NCBI RefSeq assembly: GCF_009733535.1
Contig: NZ_SMMI01000007.1
Span: forward strand, 167,513-231,512
Direction of reading: 5' to 3'
DNA length: 64,000 nucleotides
Origin: Sphingobacterium endophyticum
GTDB taxonomy: Bacteria; Bacteroidota; Bacteroidia; Sphingobacteriales; Sphingobacteriaceae
The notes below the pieces were generated by a model. The model was not told where the DNA came from, ran no database searches, and saw only the letters and a list, made by a program, of their open reading frames with translations. Below, one piece after another: positions 39,016 to 48,117 of the stretch (the stretch's first letter is position 1; every line of letters starts with the position of its first letter). A program made the translations under genes and the position numbers.

Positions 39016-40407
39016 ATGGGAAGTAAACTTTCTGGGAAAGACCTTATTAAATTGGGATTTCCAAAAACAAATGCAATTAATATTGCTCTTGGACAGATAA
39101 CACGCTATAGAAAACGTGAGAAAAAAGATCATATTTTAATTGAAGCAAAAGAGGTGTTATTAGATCCTCAAAAATTTTTAGGTCATGGTACATGGGGAAA
39201 AGTTGCAGAGGGGTTGGTAAAACCTGTCGATGTTAGGATGCAACAATTGAAAATTCATAGGGCTCCATTTACGATTTTTGGAGAAAATGAAATTGATGAA
39301 TTGGCAAAAAGACAACTTTATGATGCTTTAAAGTTACCCATTTCCTATCAAGGTGCACTTATGCCAGATGCTCATGCAGGATATGGTTTACCAATTGGAG
39401 GAGTCTTGGCTACTGAAAATGCTGTTATACCGTATGCTGTTGGTGTTGATATTGGATGTAGAATGAGCCTGTCTATTTTTGACTTGCCAGCAAGTTATAT
39501 CGTGGGGCGTAGTTTTCAACTGAAAAATATCCTTAAGGAAAATACAGCTTTTGGATTGAACGAAACACAAAAATCCAGAGTTGACCATGAGGTGTTTTCA
39601 AGATCTGAATTTCAAGATATACCTATTTTGAAATCTCTAAAGGACAAAGCCTATAAACAATTGGGTTCCTCTGGTGGAGGTAATCATTTTGTCGAATTTG
39701 GAATTGTTGAATTGTCTGAAACTAGAGAGGACTGGGGATTAGGTAAAGGATCCTATTTGGCAATCCTTTCACATTCTGGTTCTAGAGGATTCGGTGCTAA
39801 TATTGCCAAACATTATAGTTATTTAGCAACAAAGCAGTGTCCATTACCAAAACACGTACAGCATCTAGCTTGGCTGGATTTGGATACCCATGACGGTCAA
39901 GAATATTGGTTGGCCATGAATTTAGCTGGTGATTATGCCAAAGCCTGTCATGACAATATTCATCAGAGATTGGCGAAAGCTTTAGGAAAGCGGCCAAAGA
40001 TCACTATTGAGAATCATCATAATTTCGCATGGAAGGAAATAATGAATGGAAGGGAGTGCATTGTTCACCGCAAAGGTGCAACGCCAGCTTCGAAGGGTGT
40101 TTTAGGTATTATTCCTGGATCAATGACCGCTATGGGTTATATTGTTGAAGGAAAAGGAAATGCAGAGAGTCTGAATTCAGCATCCCATGGTGCCGGTAGA
40201 ATCATGTCTCGAGGCGCTTGCAAAAATAACATCACTAGAAGTGAGATGACTCAGATTTTAGAGAACAACCATGTTGAATTAATTGGAGGCTCTGTCGATG
40301 AAGCACCCATGGCATACAAGAACATCGAGAAAATAATCGGATTACAGGCTGAATTAGTCCGTGTTTTGGGAACCTTTACACCAAAAATTGTAAGGATGGA
40401 TAAATAA
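39016..40407 (+). CDS. rtcB2: RtcB RNA ligase (paralogue 2, PrfH-linked)
   Basis: 463 residues from ATG 39016; the upstream in-frame TTG at 39007 is unlikely. All RtcB motifs are intact: DAHAGYGLPIGGVLA, VGVDIGC, SSGGGNHFVEFG, HHNFAW, VHRKGATPA, IIPGSM and SASHGAGR with the guanylylated His at about residue 391. It differs clearly from paralogue 1 in its first 90 residues. It sits 5 bp upstream of prfH; the RtcB2-PrfH pair is known to rescue ribosomes whose 16S decoding centre has been cleaved, RtcB2 resealing the rRNA after PrfH frees the stalled complex. Possible control by the leader and terminators upstream. Confidence 0.96.
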   Translation: MGSKLSGKDLIKLGFPKTNAINIALGQITRYRKREKKDHILIEAKEVLLDPQKFLGHGTWGKVAEGLVKPVDVRMQQLKIHRAPFTIFGENEIDELAKRQLYDALKLPISYQGALMPDAHAGYGLPIGGVLATENAVIPYAVGVDIGCRMSLSIFDLPASYIVGRSFQLKNILKENTAFGLNETQKSRVDHEVFSRSEFQDIPILKSLKDKAYKQLGSSGGGNHFVEFGIVELSETREDWGLGKGSYLAILSHSGSRGFGANIAKHYSYLATKQCPLPKHVQHLAWLDLDTHDGQEYWLAMNLAGDYAKACHDNIHQRLAKALGKRPKITIENHHNFAWKEIMNGRECIVHRKGATPASKGVLGIIPGSMTAMGYIVEGKGNAESLNSASHGAGRIMSRGACKNNITRSEMTQILENNHVELIGGSVDEAPMAYKNIEKIIGLQAELVRVLGTFTPKIVRMDK

Positions 40408-40412
40408 TTAAT

Positions 40413-41036
40413 ATGGAACAGAATTTACAATTAAGTACAGGGAGAGGACCAAAAGAATGTTGTTTAGCCCTACAGCATGTATTCAATACATTGACATCCG
40501 AATGTATGGATAATGGAATAAGAGTTTTGGTATTAAAACAGGAAATGACAGGTGATTTACCAACTTCAATACTTTTAAAATTAGAAGGAGATAATTTATG
40601 TTCAATCCGAAATAGATGGTATGGAACAATACAATGGATATGTTCCAGCCCGTTTAGACCAAAACATCCAAGGAAAAATTGGTTTGTAGCTGTGCAATAT
40701 TTAGATAATTCTCCTCATCAAGTGGAATTATCAGAATTAGATGTGGAGTTTCAAACCATGAGAAGTAGTGGGGCAGGGGGGCAACATGTTAATAAGGTCA
40801 GTTCAGCAGTGAGAGCGATCCATAAACCAACAGGGTTAACTGTACAAGTGATGGATAGCAGATCTCAACTCCAAAATAAACAAATTGCACTACAAAGGTT
40901 AAAGCATCAATTATTGGGAGAATTTGAAAAAGAAAAATCAAAATATCGAAAAAATAATTGGACGGAACTGGTTCATATTGATCGAGGCAACCCAACGTTG
41001 ATTTTTGTCGGTGAAAAGTTTAAGGAGAAAATCTAA
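40413..41036 (+). CDS. prfH: Peptide chain release factor H
   Basis: 207-residue release-factor homologue lacking the N-terminal codon-recognition domains of RF1/RF2. The catalytic domain is intact: SSGAGGQHVNKVSSAV places GGQ at residues 122-124, followed by the basic KPTGLTVQVMDSRSQLQNK segment that binds rRNA. The first 90 residues are the RF-H-specific part (LSTGRGPKECCLALQHVFN; CSSPFRPKHPRKNWFV). It hydrolyses peptidyl-tRNA on ribosomes damaged in the decoding centre so that RtcB2 can repair them. Operon with rtcB2, 5-bp gap, ended by the hairpin at 41041. Confidence 0.95.
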   Translation: MEQNLQLSTGRGPKECCLALQHVFNTLTSECMDNGIRVLVLKQEMTGDLPTSILLKLEGDNLCSIRNRWYGTIQWICSSPFRPKHPRKNWFVAVQYLDNSPHQVELSELDVEFQTMRSSGAGGQHVNKVSSAVRAIHKPTGLTVQVMDSRSQLQNKQIALQRLKHQLLGEFEKEKSKYRKNNWTELVHIDRGNPTLIFVGEKFKEKI

Positions 41037-41040
41037 ATTG

Positions 41041-41066
41041 GAAGGAGTGCTCGAAGGAGCACTTCT
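41041..41066 (+). terminator. Terminator after prfH
   Basis: The segment GTGCTC-GAAG-GAGCAC is extended by GAAG/CTTC with a two-base GA bulge. The T-run is short (TTATTT). It lies 4 bp after the prfH stop. Confidence 0.7.
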
Positions 41067-41174
41067 TATTTATGTAATTTAATCCATCATTAAAATATTA
41101 TTGTTCATTTAAAATTGTCTTTTACGTACTATTTTTATGAAAGGACAGCACTAAACCCTTAATAATCTTTAATT

Positions 41175-43355
41175 ATGATTCGAGAACTGATTGCCTTATC
41201 GTTGTTTCTAATTTCAAGTATTCAAATATATGGTCAGAATAAACAAGAAACTTTTTACCTAACTAACACTAGGTTGGATTTTAATTTAGAGGAAGGTACT
41301 TATTCTCTCGGTTTCGGAAATGGCTTAACAATGAAAGATCTATGTGCGACTATTGTTTTAGATCAATACGACACGTTAAACTCTATGCAATTTAATAAGC
41401 ACTTTGTACAAGTAAAAGATTATTCCGACAAAATGGGTGAAGGGAAAATTATTACTTATCAGCATGAAGATGATAACGGGTTGATTTTAAAAAATAATTT
41501 CATTCAATACAAGAATGAAAATTTCATAATGATTCAATTAGAAGTTAGCCACATTAAAAACGAGGTTTTAGAATCGAATTATTTAAGTCCATTAAGCAGT
41601 AAAACCTTTCCTAACAGTAAGATTCAATTTGGATCTGAAAAGCCTATTCTTGTCGATTTTCCATTTGATAATGATAATTGGTTAGAATTACTTGCATTAC
41701 CGTGGCCAAAAGACCATGAAAATCCAATTTATGGTGTTAGCCACGAAATTTTTATGATCTATGATCAAAATAGTATGAAGGGGTTTGTTTTAGGAAGTCT
41801 AGAACATGACTTTTGGAAAACGGGTATACAATACAAAACTGATTTTAAAAAAGGCGAGTTAAATGAATTTATTGTTTATTCAGGAGCTTCGAGACCTGAT
41901 AATCCTAATCTACCTCCTAATTTCGGTGGTTTGGATGGCACCCATGACCTAATTGCACATGGTAAAATGAAATCCAGGGTTTTAAAATCTGCATTAATTT
42001 TTATCGATGCATCGAGCGATTTTAGAAAATCTGCCCAGCTATTTGGAAAGACTCAAAGTAAACATGTTGGAATTTTAAAATGGCATCATTCAACACCTTT
42101 TTATTGGAATAGTTTCCCAATAGAATCGGTGTTGGGACATGAAAGCATTATGATGCCAAAAGATGTTTATGCAATTGTAGATAGTCTTAAAAAATTTAAA
42201 AATTTGAATAAAATTGGACAGACCTATTTAAGTATAGACTCATATGATCAAAACATTTATTCCACTGAGGTATTAAAGAGAATAGGCGATTATGTAAGGA
42301 AAAATGGGCAAGAATTAGGTTTTTATGTAACTCCATTTTCCTTGTGGACCTGGTCCAATCAAATTCAAACTGCTAAATTATTAGGTACCGATGTTCCATT
42401 AAAAGAAGTTATCCTTAGAGATCATGGAGGAAAACCTATTCCATTTAAAAAAGGAGATTGGGGTGCATTTCCATTGGACCCTACTCATCCTGCGACAAAA
42501 CAGTCCATGATATCTCAAATTATGAAAGCTAAAGCAATAGGTGCAAAACTTATTAAAGTAGATTTTGTAACAGCTGGCTCGTTAGAATCTTCATCTTGGT
42601 ACAACCCTGAAGTAAGATCAGGTATGCATGCCTATGATTATGGGATGAAACTATTTAAGAATTTAGTCGATTCAATTATGGGTGATGATGTTTTTTTAAC
42701 CCTAGCAATTTCTCCAATGTTCCCCCATCAATATGCACATACACGATTCGTATCTACGGATGTTCATTCTCACCTAAGAAATAGTCAGCCGGGTTTTACG
42801 CATTATGGAAGTACAGCATCGTCTATGATTACTGCTTCGCATATGGGTTGGATTCAGGGAACTTTATGGCCATATACGAATATGGATGCCATAGTTATGC
42901 GAAGATTTCAAAAAAATTTAGACCTTAAGGAATCTGAAATAAAAGCAAGAATAATTTCGCTTATAACTCTAGGTAGTATTTTAGGCGATGGAACAGATTT
43001 TAGGGATCAGCTTTCCAATGAAAGAGCTATAAAATATTTAAATAATGAAAGGATAACAGATTTTTTTAAAAATCCTCGCGCATTTGTGCCACTAAAGTTA
43101 TCAGAAGGGATAAGTATGGACCAACAATTGACCTTCTATAGGTCAGGTGAAAAACTATTGTTAGCTGCATTGAACTTTCATGACAATAATGAGTTTGAAG
43201 CATCTTTTGATTTAAAAGAATTAGGTGTTTTTGGAAAAGACTTAACGGTTATTGATTGTTTCACAGGAGAAGAGGTTGCGAAAATCAATAAAATGGATAA
43301 AATATTTAAAATTAAAATTTCTGGAGGAGAATCTGTTCTTTTAGAGGTAAAATAG
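41175..43355 (+). CDS. Secreted clan GH-D-like glycosidase (alpha-galactosidase-like)
   Basis: 726-residue exported protein with a type I signal peptide (LIALSLFLISSIQIYGQ). An N-terminal beta-sandwich of about 300 residues is followed by a TIM barrel. KLIKVDFVTAG puts an aspartate near residue 463 in the K-x-D context of the GH27/GH36 nucleophile. A later segment, ISPMFPHQYAHTRFVSTDVHSHL, offers a second acidic residue as acid/base. The C-terminal 90 residues form a beta domain. I do not assign a numbered GH family; it differs strongly from the GH36 enzyme encoded at 51315. Convergent with susD and likely part of the same polysaccharide locus. Confidence 0.65.
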   Translation: MIRELIALSLFLISSIQIYGQNKQETFYLTNTRLDFNLEEGTYSLGFGNGLTMKDLCATIVLDQYDTLNSMQFNKHFVQVKDYSDKMGEGKIITYQHEDDNGLILKNNFIQYKNENFIMIQLEVSHIKNEVLESNYLSPLSSKTFPNSKIQFGSEKPILVDFPFDNDNWLELLALPWPKDHENPIYGVSHEIFMIYDQNSMKGFVLGSLEHDFWKTGIQYKTDFKKGELNEFIVYSGASRPDNPNLPPNFGGLDGTHDLIAHGKMKSRVLKSALIFIDASSDFRKSAQLFGKTQSKHVGILKWHHSTPFYWNSFPIESVLGHESIMMPKDVYAIVDSLKKFKNLNKIGQTYLSIDSYDQNIYSTEVLKRIGDYVRKNGQELGFYVTPFSLWTWSNQIQTAKLLGTDVPLKEVILRDHGGKPIPFKKGDWGAFPLDPTHPATKQSMISQIMKAKAIGAKLIKVDFVTAGSLESSSWYNPEVRSGMHAYDYGMKLFKNLVDSIMGDDVFLTLAISPMFPHQYAHTRFVSTDVHSHLRNSQPGFTHYGSTASSMITASHMGWIQGTLWPYTNMDAIVMRRFQKNLDLKESEIKARIISLITLGSILGDGTDFRDQLSNERAIKYLNNERITDFFKNPRAFVPLKLSEGISMDQQLTFYRSGEKLLLAALNFHDNNEFEASFDLKELGVFGKDLTVIDCFTGEEVAKINKMDKIFKIKISGGESVLLEVK

Positions 43356-43386
43356 AAAAGAGGAAATTAATGTTTTCCTCTTTTCT
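43354..43386. terminator. Bidirectional terminator between GH-D gene and susD
   Basis: AGAAAAGAGGAAA pairs with TTTCCTCTTTTCT (13 bp) around a short loop. It overlaps the stop codon of the plus-strand glycosidase and lies 8 bp from the susD stop on the other strand. Confidence 0.75.
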
Positions 43387-43393
43387 AAATATA

Positions 43394-44893
43394 TTAATAT
43401 CCTGGATTCTGGTCGCTTTCGTTGATAGCGTCATTTTGTTTTATTTCAGATTCTGGGATTGGGTAACGATTATGAAACTCTTTTATATTTCCAGAAGCTT
43501 TTGCCCAAGGGTTTCTTTGAGAGACATACTTCAGCAAATTTCCAGTACGTATTAAATCCATTCGTCTCCAGCCTTCAAATCCTAATTCTCGTATCCTTTC
43601 ATCCATTATTCGTTCTCTTAATTGGGATTGGGATGATCCTACCCATGTATATCCCGTTGGTATTTGGTTGTTGAAAGCTCTTTTTCTTACGGTTGTATTT
43701 AACAGGGTTATTGCTTCAGCGGTTCTATTCAATTCATTCAAACATTCGGCTTTAGATAAAATGATATCGGATAATCTTAAATAATAAATTAGACCTCCAG
43801 AATACCAAAAATTCTGTTTTCCTTGAGTTCTAATATCTTCAAATTTTTTGGTGTGAGGACCTAATTCATCCTGTTGTCCGGTCCATGTTACTTTAGGTTT
43901 TCTTCCATCAGGCAATGTGAAATCATAGCGAATACTAGCTAATTTGCGGCTATCTCCGGGTTCCCAAACTCCACCTTTATCAATATCATTTGCATAATAA
44001 TCTGTAGGCATTATAAGGTCATATCCACCAAAATATGTGTTTCCGTCTAAATCCGCTACTGCACGAGATCCAGCATGGTGTTGCGCCATATTATTATCAG
44101 GACTTAGGTTTATAAATTGAAATGCATAAATGGATTCTGTACTATTCTGATTTAATGTTGTATTAAATAAATCCGCATAATTATCAAGTAATTTGTATTT
44201 CGGAATTACTTGATCAAAATAGGTTATTGCTTTTTCATAATTTCTAATACCGGTTGCAGCTGGGGCATATAGATAGACTTTCCCCAACAAAGCCAAAGCT
44301 GCTCCACGTGAAGGTACTTTTTTATCTGTTGGTGAATCTTCAAGATGTTCAGCTGCATATTCCAAATCTTGTATAACTAATTCAAATACATCTTTTTCAG
44401 GCTGTCTTGCCTCCCGCATATTTGACTGGTCAATTATTGGAATTGGTCCCCATAACATAACAAGCTCAAAATTTAGAGTTGCACGGATAAATCTTGCTTG
44501 TGCTTGCAAACCTGGAGTTTTTGCATAATATGCTGCCTTCGCAGCGGCAGTGATAACTGGCCAACGCTTACTCCATTGTTCTGCTAAGGATGTATTACTT
44601 GCATTTAACGCGTTACTATAAGTGTCTAATGATCCTTGAACATTGTTCTCAACTATTTGCTGCCCACCTTGTTTTGCTTCATCGGTTCCTAAAGTAAACA
44701 TAAAACCGCCACGATCTTGTTTTGTATTCCTCCATTGAGTGTACAAACCTGAGATTAATAACTTAATATTTTCCTCGTCATCATATACTTGTTCTTCTGT
44801 TAACATGGTCTTTGGCAACTCATCTAATGAACAAGCATTTAGTGATAGTAATAATGCTAAGCAAATTGCTGATTTATATAATGGTTTTTTCAT
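43394..44893 (-). CDS. SusD/RagB outer-membrane glycan-binding lipoprotein
   Basis: 499-residue surface lipoprotein with signal and lipobox (LLSLNACS; Cys near residue 21). It has the SusD pattern: N-terminal LPKTMLTEEQVYDDEENIKLLISGLYTQW, central TPR-like helices with ARFIRATLNFELVMLWGPIPII, and C-terminal YYLRLSDIILSKAECLNELNRTAEAITLLNTTVRKRA and RERIMDERIRELGFEGWRRMDLIRTG. It forms the lid of the SusC channel and binds the glycan. Downstream of susC with a 21-bp gap, as expected. Confidence 0.96.
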   Translation of the reverse strand: MKKPLYKSAICLALLLSLNACSLDELPKTMLTEEQVYDDEENIKLLISGLYTQWRNTKQDRGGFMFTLGTDEAKQGGQQIVENNVQGSLDTYSNALNASNTSLAEQWSKRWPVITAAAKAAYYAKTPGLQAQARFIRATLNFELVMLWGPIPIIDQSNMREARQPEKDVFELVIQDLEYAAEHLEDSPTDKKVPSRGAALALLGKVYLYAPAATGIRNYEKAITYFDQVIPKYKLLDNYADLFNTTLNQNSTESIYAFQFINLSPDNNMAQHHAGSRAVADLDGNTYFGGYDLIMPTDYYANDIDKGGVWEPGDSRKLASIRYDFTLPDGRKPKVTWTGQQDELGPHTKKFEDIRTQGKQNFWYSGGLIYYLRLSDIILSKAECLNELNRTAEAITLLNTTVRKRAFNNQIPTGYTWVGSSQSQLRERIMDERIRELGFEGWRRMDLIRTGNLLKYVSQRNPWAKASGNIKEFHNRYPIPESEIKQNDAINESDQNPGY

Positions 44894-44914
44894 GATTGTA
44901 TCTTATTAAATGGT

Positions 44915-47900
44915 TTATAGTCCTATGTTTAATCCAAAGACAAATGTCCTAGCTGTAGGATACCAATCCCCATTCTCAGGATCATATCCCTTATATTTTG
45001 TAATGTTAAATAGGTTATTTCCTGAAATATTAAATCTTAAACTTTTCAATCCTAAAGTTTCAATTGTATTTTGAGGTAATTGATAACCTAATGATAAAGT
45101 TGCCAACCTTAGAAATGATGAGTTTTGAACCCCCCATGAAGTTTCTCCAGAAGAGAATCGCTGAGCATTATCATAAGTTGCTCTTGGGAAATCTGTACTT
45201 GGGTTTTCTATTGTCCATCGGTTTAACATATCTTTATGCGCTGGACCATAGCCTGTACCCGACATTAGTCCTTCATAAAATCCGCTTAACGCTTTTCCAC
45301 CATAACTGTATATGAATACCGCACTTAATGACACATTTTTATAATTTAGGTTCGTATTAAATCCACCGTAGAATTTTGGATCTTTTTTACCAATGATGAT
45401 ACGGTCATTCTCATCAATGACTCCAAATCCATCTTCACCTTCTTTTTGTTGATCTTTTGGGAGGATATCACCTGGTTGAAGTTTCTTACCTGGCAAAACT
45501 AAATTATTCACATAATCCATGTCAGATTGTTGAATAATACGGTCATATTCCCACATGTAAATTGTGTTTAAGGATTCTCCAATAAAATAGTTGCCTTCTC
45601 TTTGAATATCAGTTCCCGTAAATCCTCCAAAGTTATAAACGGCATCAACATCCCCGAATAGTTTTGTGATCTTATTTTTGTCCATCGAAAAGTTTGCGCC
45701 TAAATTCCAATTGAAATCATTGTTTTCTATTAGTTTTGCATTGACAGTTAATTCAACTCCGCGATTAGACATTTCTCCAATATTTACAATCGCATTTCTA
45801 TAACCTGTTAATGTTGAAAGAGTTCGGCGCATCAATAAATTCGAGTTAACAATATCGAAGTATTCAGCAGTAATACTTAACCTATTGTTGAATGCAGCAA
45901 AGTCTACCCCAATATTTAACTGTTTTTGTTTTTCCCAGGTTAGGTCTGGAGTTCCTCTAGTACCAGTAGAATTGAAAACTACATTTCCCGACGTATAAGC
46001 TGGTGAATACAAACTATAAAAAGCATAATTAGGTATTCTCTGATTACCCACTTGTCCATAACCGACCCTAAATTTCAGGAGATCAATATTTTGCACATCT
46101 TTTAGAAAATCTTCTTTTGAGGCATCCCAGGCTAAGGCGATGGAAGGAAAAATCCCCCATCTATTTCCAGTTGCAAACTTTGACGATCCATCTGCCCTTG
46201 CAGTAATAGTTGCAAAATATTTACTGTTATAATTGTAGTTTGCTCTAGCTAAATAGGAAAGGATTTGAGAATTTGCAAAATCTGAACCCAATGCAAAATT
46301 TAACTTATCGTAGGCAGCGCCCAAATTATAATACCCAAAATCATCTATTGGAAAATCCCTCGCAGTAACATTTGTGTAATTATTGGAATATCTTGAATAA
46401 TTAATCGCTGCCAATCCGTCGAAATTATGCAATCCTATTGATTTATTATACGTCAAGGAATTGTCCCATTGAATATTATTATAAGTGTCAAAATTATGAC
46501 TTGCTTTGCCTTTATATGAATCACGTTTTGCTTGCTGAATGTCACTTGGGATATATTCGTAATATTTACCTTGAACTAGGTCTACAGAAAATGTTGATCT
46601 GAAATTTAATCCTTCAATAGGATTGATATTGATATAATTAGCTGAAAGGAGCTTATTTCTAAACCTATCCTTATTAATACGCATACTATTCAATGGGTTT
46701 TCAAGATTCACATCCCAATTATTGCCCCAAGCTAAATACAAAGAATCTGCACTAATTGGTAATAATGGATTTGCACCTTGTGCTACTGAAAAGACTTTTC
46801 CATCAACATAATCGTCCTTTGTAGATGTATATGATGAATTAGTCCCAACTTTTAACCAGGATTTTACCTGTCTTTCAGCATTTATTCTTCCTGAATAACG
46901 TTTATAATTGGAGGTTTTAATCAAACCTTGTTTGTCATTAATGGCAAAGCTCAAATAATAATTTGTTTTCTCATCACCACCAGAAAATGATAATGAGTGG
47001 TTGTGTTCAAGAGCCTTTCTAGTAACTGCATCTAGCCAATTATAACTGTTTCCATTTTTATAAGTTTCATTTTCATACGGAGCAAACCATAATTTCCCAG
47101 GACCAAAAAGTTCTTGATTAATAAAATCCTCTCTTGAAGCTCCAGGATTAGCATCGAAAAACTTTTTCCCTACTGTTTCAGAGTTTTCCAAGGCATCGAT
47201 CCTTAATTCATACATATCCTTAGCCCTAAGGGTTAGGTCTGTATTTGCAAATTGCTGGAAACCAACCCAGCCGTCATAATTGATTTGGCCTTCACCACTC
47301 TGTCCTTTCTTTGTTGTAATTACGACAACACCTTGTGCACCTCTAGAACCGTAAAGAGCAGTTGAAGAAGCATCTTTTAAAACGGTAATAGAGGTAATAT
47401 CATTAAGATTAACCATATTGAAATCAGACTCCATAACTACTCCGTCAACGACATAAATTGGAGAACCTCCAAATTGCATTGAGTTATTACCTCGGATTTT
47501 AATGGAGGCATCTCCGCCTGGTTGAGGATTCGTCTGGATAAACACACCAGCAGCTTTACCCTGAAGGGCATCATTGATATTTGTTACTGGCCTATCCTTT
47601 AACTTAGATTCATCCAGGGAAACTACGGCACCAGTCAAATCTCCTTTTTTCAATGCCGCTCCTACAACGACAATTTCTTCAATCTCTGAATCGTCAACCT
47701 TTATTGTAATATCTACACTACTGTTACCGTTCAAGGGGCGGCGAACTGTTGTAAATCCCAATTTGCTGAAAATTAAAGTCTCATGAGTACCAGCCTGTAA
47801 ATTGAATTTCCCCTCTGAATCTGTTTTGGTTGCTTGGTTTCCATTAAGCACTTTAACAGTTACATTTTCTACAGGGATCCTGTCCTCATCATAGACAATC

Positions 47901-48022
47901 CCTGTGATTGTAGCATTGTTGTTCTGTTGAGCCTGTGTTTTCAAGTAAAATCCCAATAAAAAAATATGGGAGACTAAAACATAAATTGCTACTCTAAAAT
48001 TAAATAGATTCTGCTTTTTCAT
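44915..48022 (-). CDS. SusC/RagA TonB-dependent outer-membrane transporter
   Basis: 1035-residue outer-membrane channel importing oligosaccharides with TonB energy. Order: signal peptide (residues 1-31); carboxypeptidase-regulatory-like domain (about 36-110, ATITGIVYDEDRIPVENVTV); TonB box near EEIVVVGAALKKGDLTGAV; plug (about 130-250, with IKIRGNNS, SPIYVVDGVVM and VLKDASSTALYGSRGAQGVVVITTKKG); then a 22-strand barrel ending in RTFVFGLNIGL with a terminal aromatic-type strand. Pairs with SusD. A strong terminator lies only 26 bp before its start codon, which is unusual. Confidence 0.96.
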   Translation of the reverse strand: MKKQNLFNFRVAIYVLVSHIFLLGFYLKTQAQQNNNATITGIVYDEDRIPVENVTVKVLNGNQATKTDSEGKFNLQAGTHETLIFSKLGFTTVRRPLNGNSSVDITIKVDDSEIEEIVVVGAALKKGDLTGAVVSLDESKLKDRPVTNINDALQGKAAGVFIQTNPQPGGDASIKIRGNNSMQFGGSPIYVVDGVVMESDFNMVNLNDITSITVLKDASSTALYGSRGAQGVVVITTKKGQSGEGQINYDGWVGFQQFANTDLTLRAKDMYELRIDALENSETVGKKFFDANPGASREDFINQELFGPGKLWFAPYENETYKNGNSYNWLDAVTRKALEHNHSLSFSGGDEKTNYYLSFAINDKQGLIKTSNYKRYSGRINAERQVKSWLKVGTNSSYTSTKDDYVDGKVFSVAQGANPLLPISADSLYLAWGNNWDVNLENPLNSMRINKDRFRNKLLSANYININPIEGLNFRSTFSVDLVQGKYYEYIPSDIQQAKRDSYKGKASHNFDTYNNIQWDNSLTYNKSIGLHNFDGLAAINYSRYSNNYTNVTARDFPIDDFGYYNLGAAYDKLNFALGSDFANSQILSYLARANYNYNSKYFATITARADGSSKFATGNRWGIFPSIALAWDASKEDFLKDVQNIDLLKFRVGYGQVGNQRIPNYAFYSLYSPAYTSGNVVFNSTGTRGTPDLTWEKQKQLNIGVDFAAFNNRLSITAEYFDIVNSNLLMRRTLSTLTGYRNAIVNIGEMSNRGVELTVNAKLIENNDFNWNLGANFSMDKNKITKLFGDVDAVYNFGGFTGTDIQREGNYFIGESLNTIYMWEYDRIIQQSDMDYVNNLVLPGKKLQPGDILPKDQQKEGEDGFGVIDENDRIIIGKKDPKFYGGFNTNLNYKNVSLSAVFIYSYGGKALSGFYEGLMSGTGYGPAHKDMLNRWTIENPSTDFPRATYDNAQRFSSGETSWGVQNSSFLRLATLSLGYQLPQNTIETLGLKSLRFNISGNNLFNITKYKGYDPENGDWYPTARTFVFGLNIGL

Positions 48023-48048
48023 TCCGTGAATGGTTTACTATTGGTTAT

Positions 48049-48087
48049 AAAAAAAACTGTAAGCAATCTACTATGCTTACAGTTTTT
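48049..48087 (-). terminator. Strong intrinsic terminator between GH95 and susC
   Basis: On the minus strand AAAAACTGTAAGCA pairs perfectly with TGCTTACAGTTTTT (14 bp) around an 8-nt loop, followed by a run of eight T residues. It separates the galM-GH36-lactonase-GH95 group from susCD. No room for a promoter exists between it and susC. Confidence 0.88.
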
Positions 48088-48117
48088 ATAAATAGAGGAT
48101 ATTGGGTTATAGATGGA

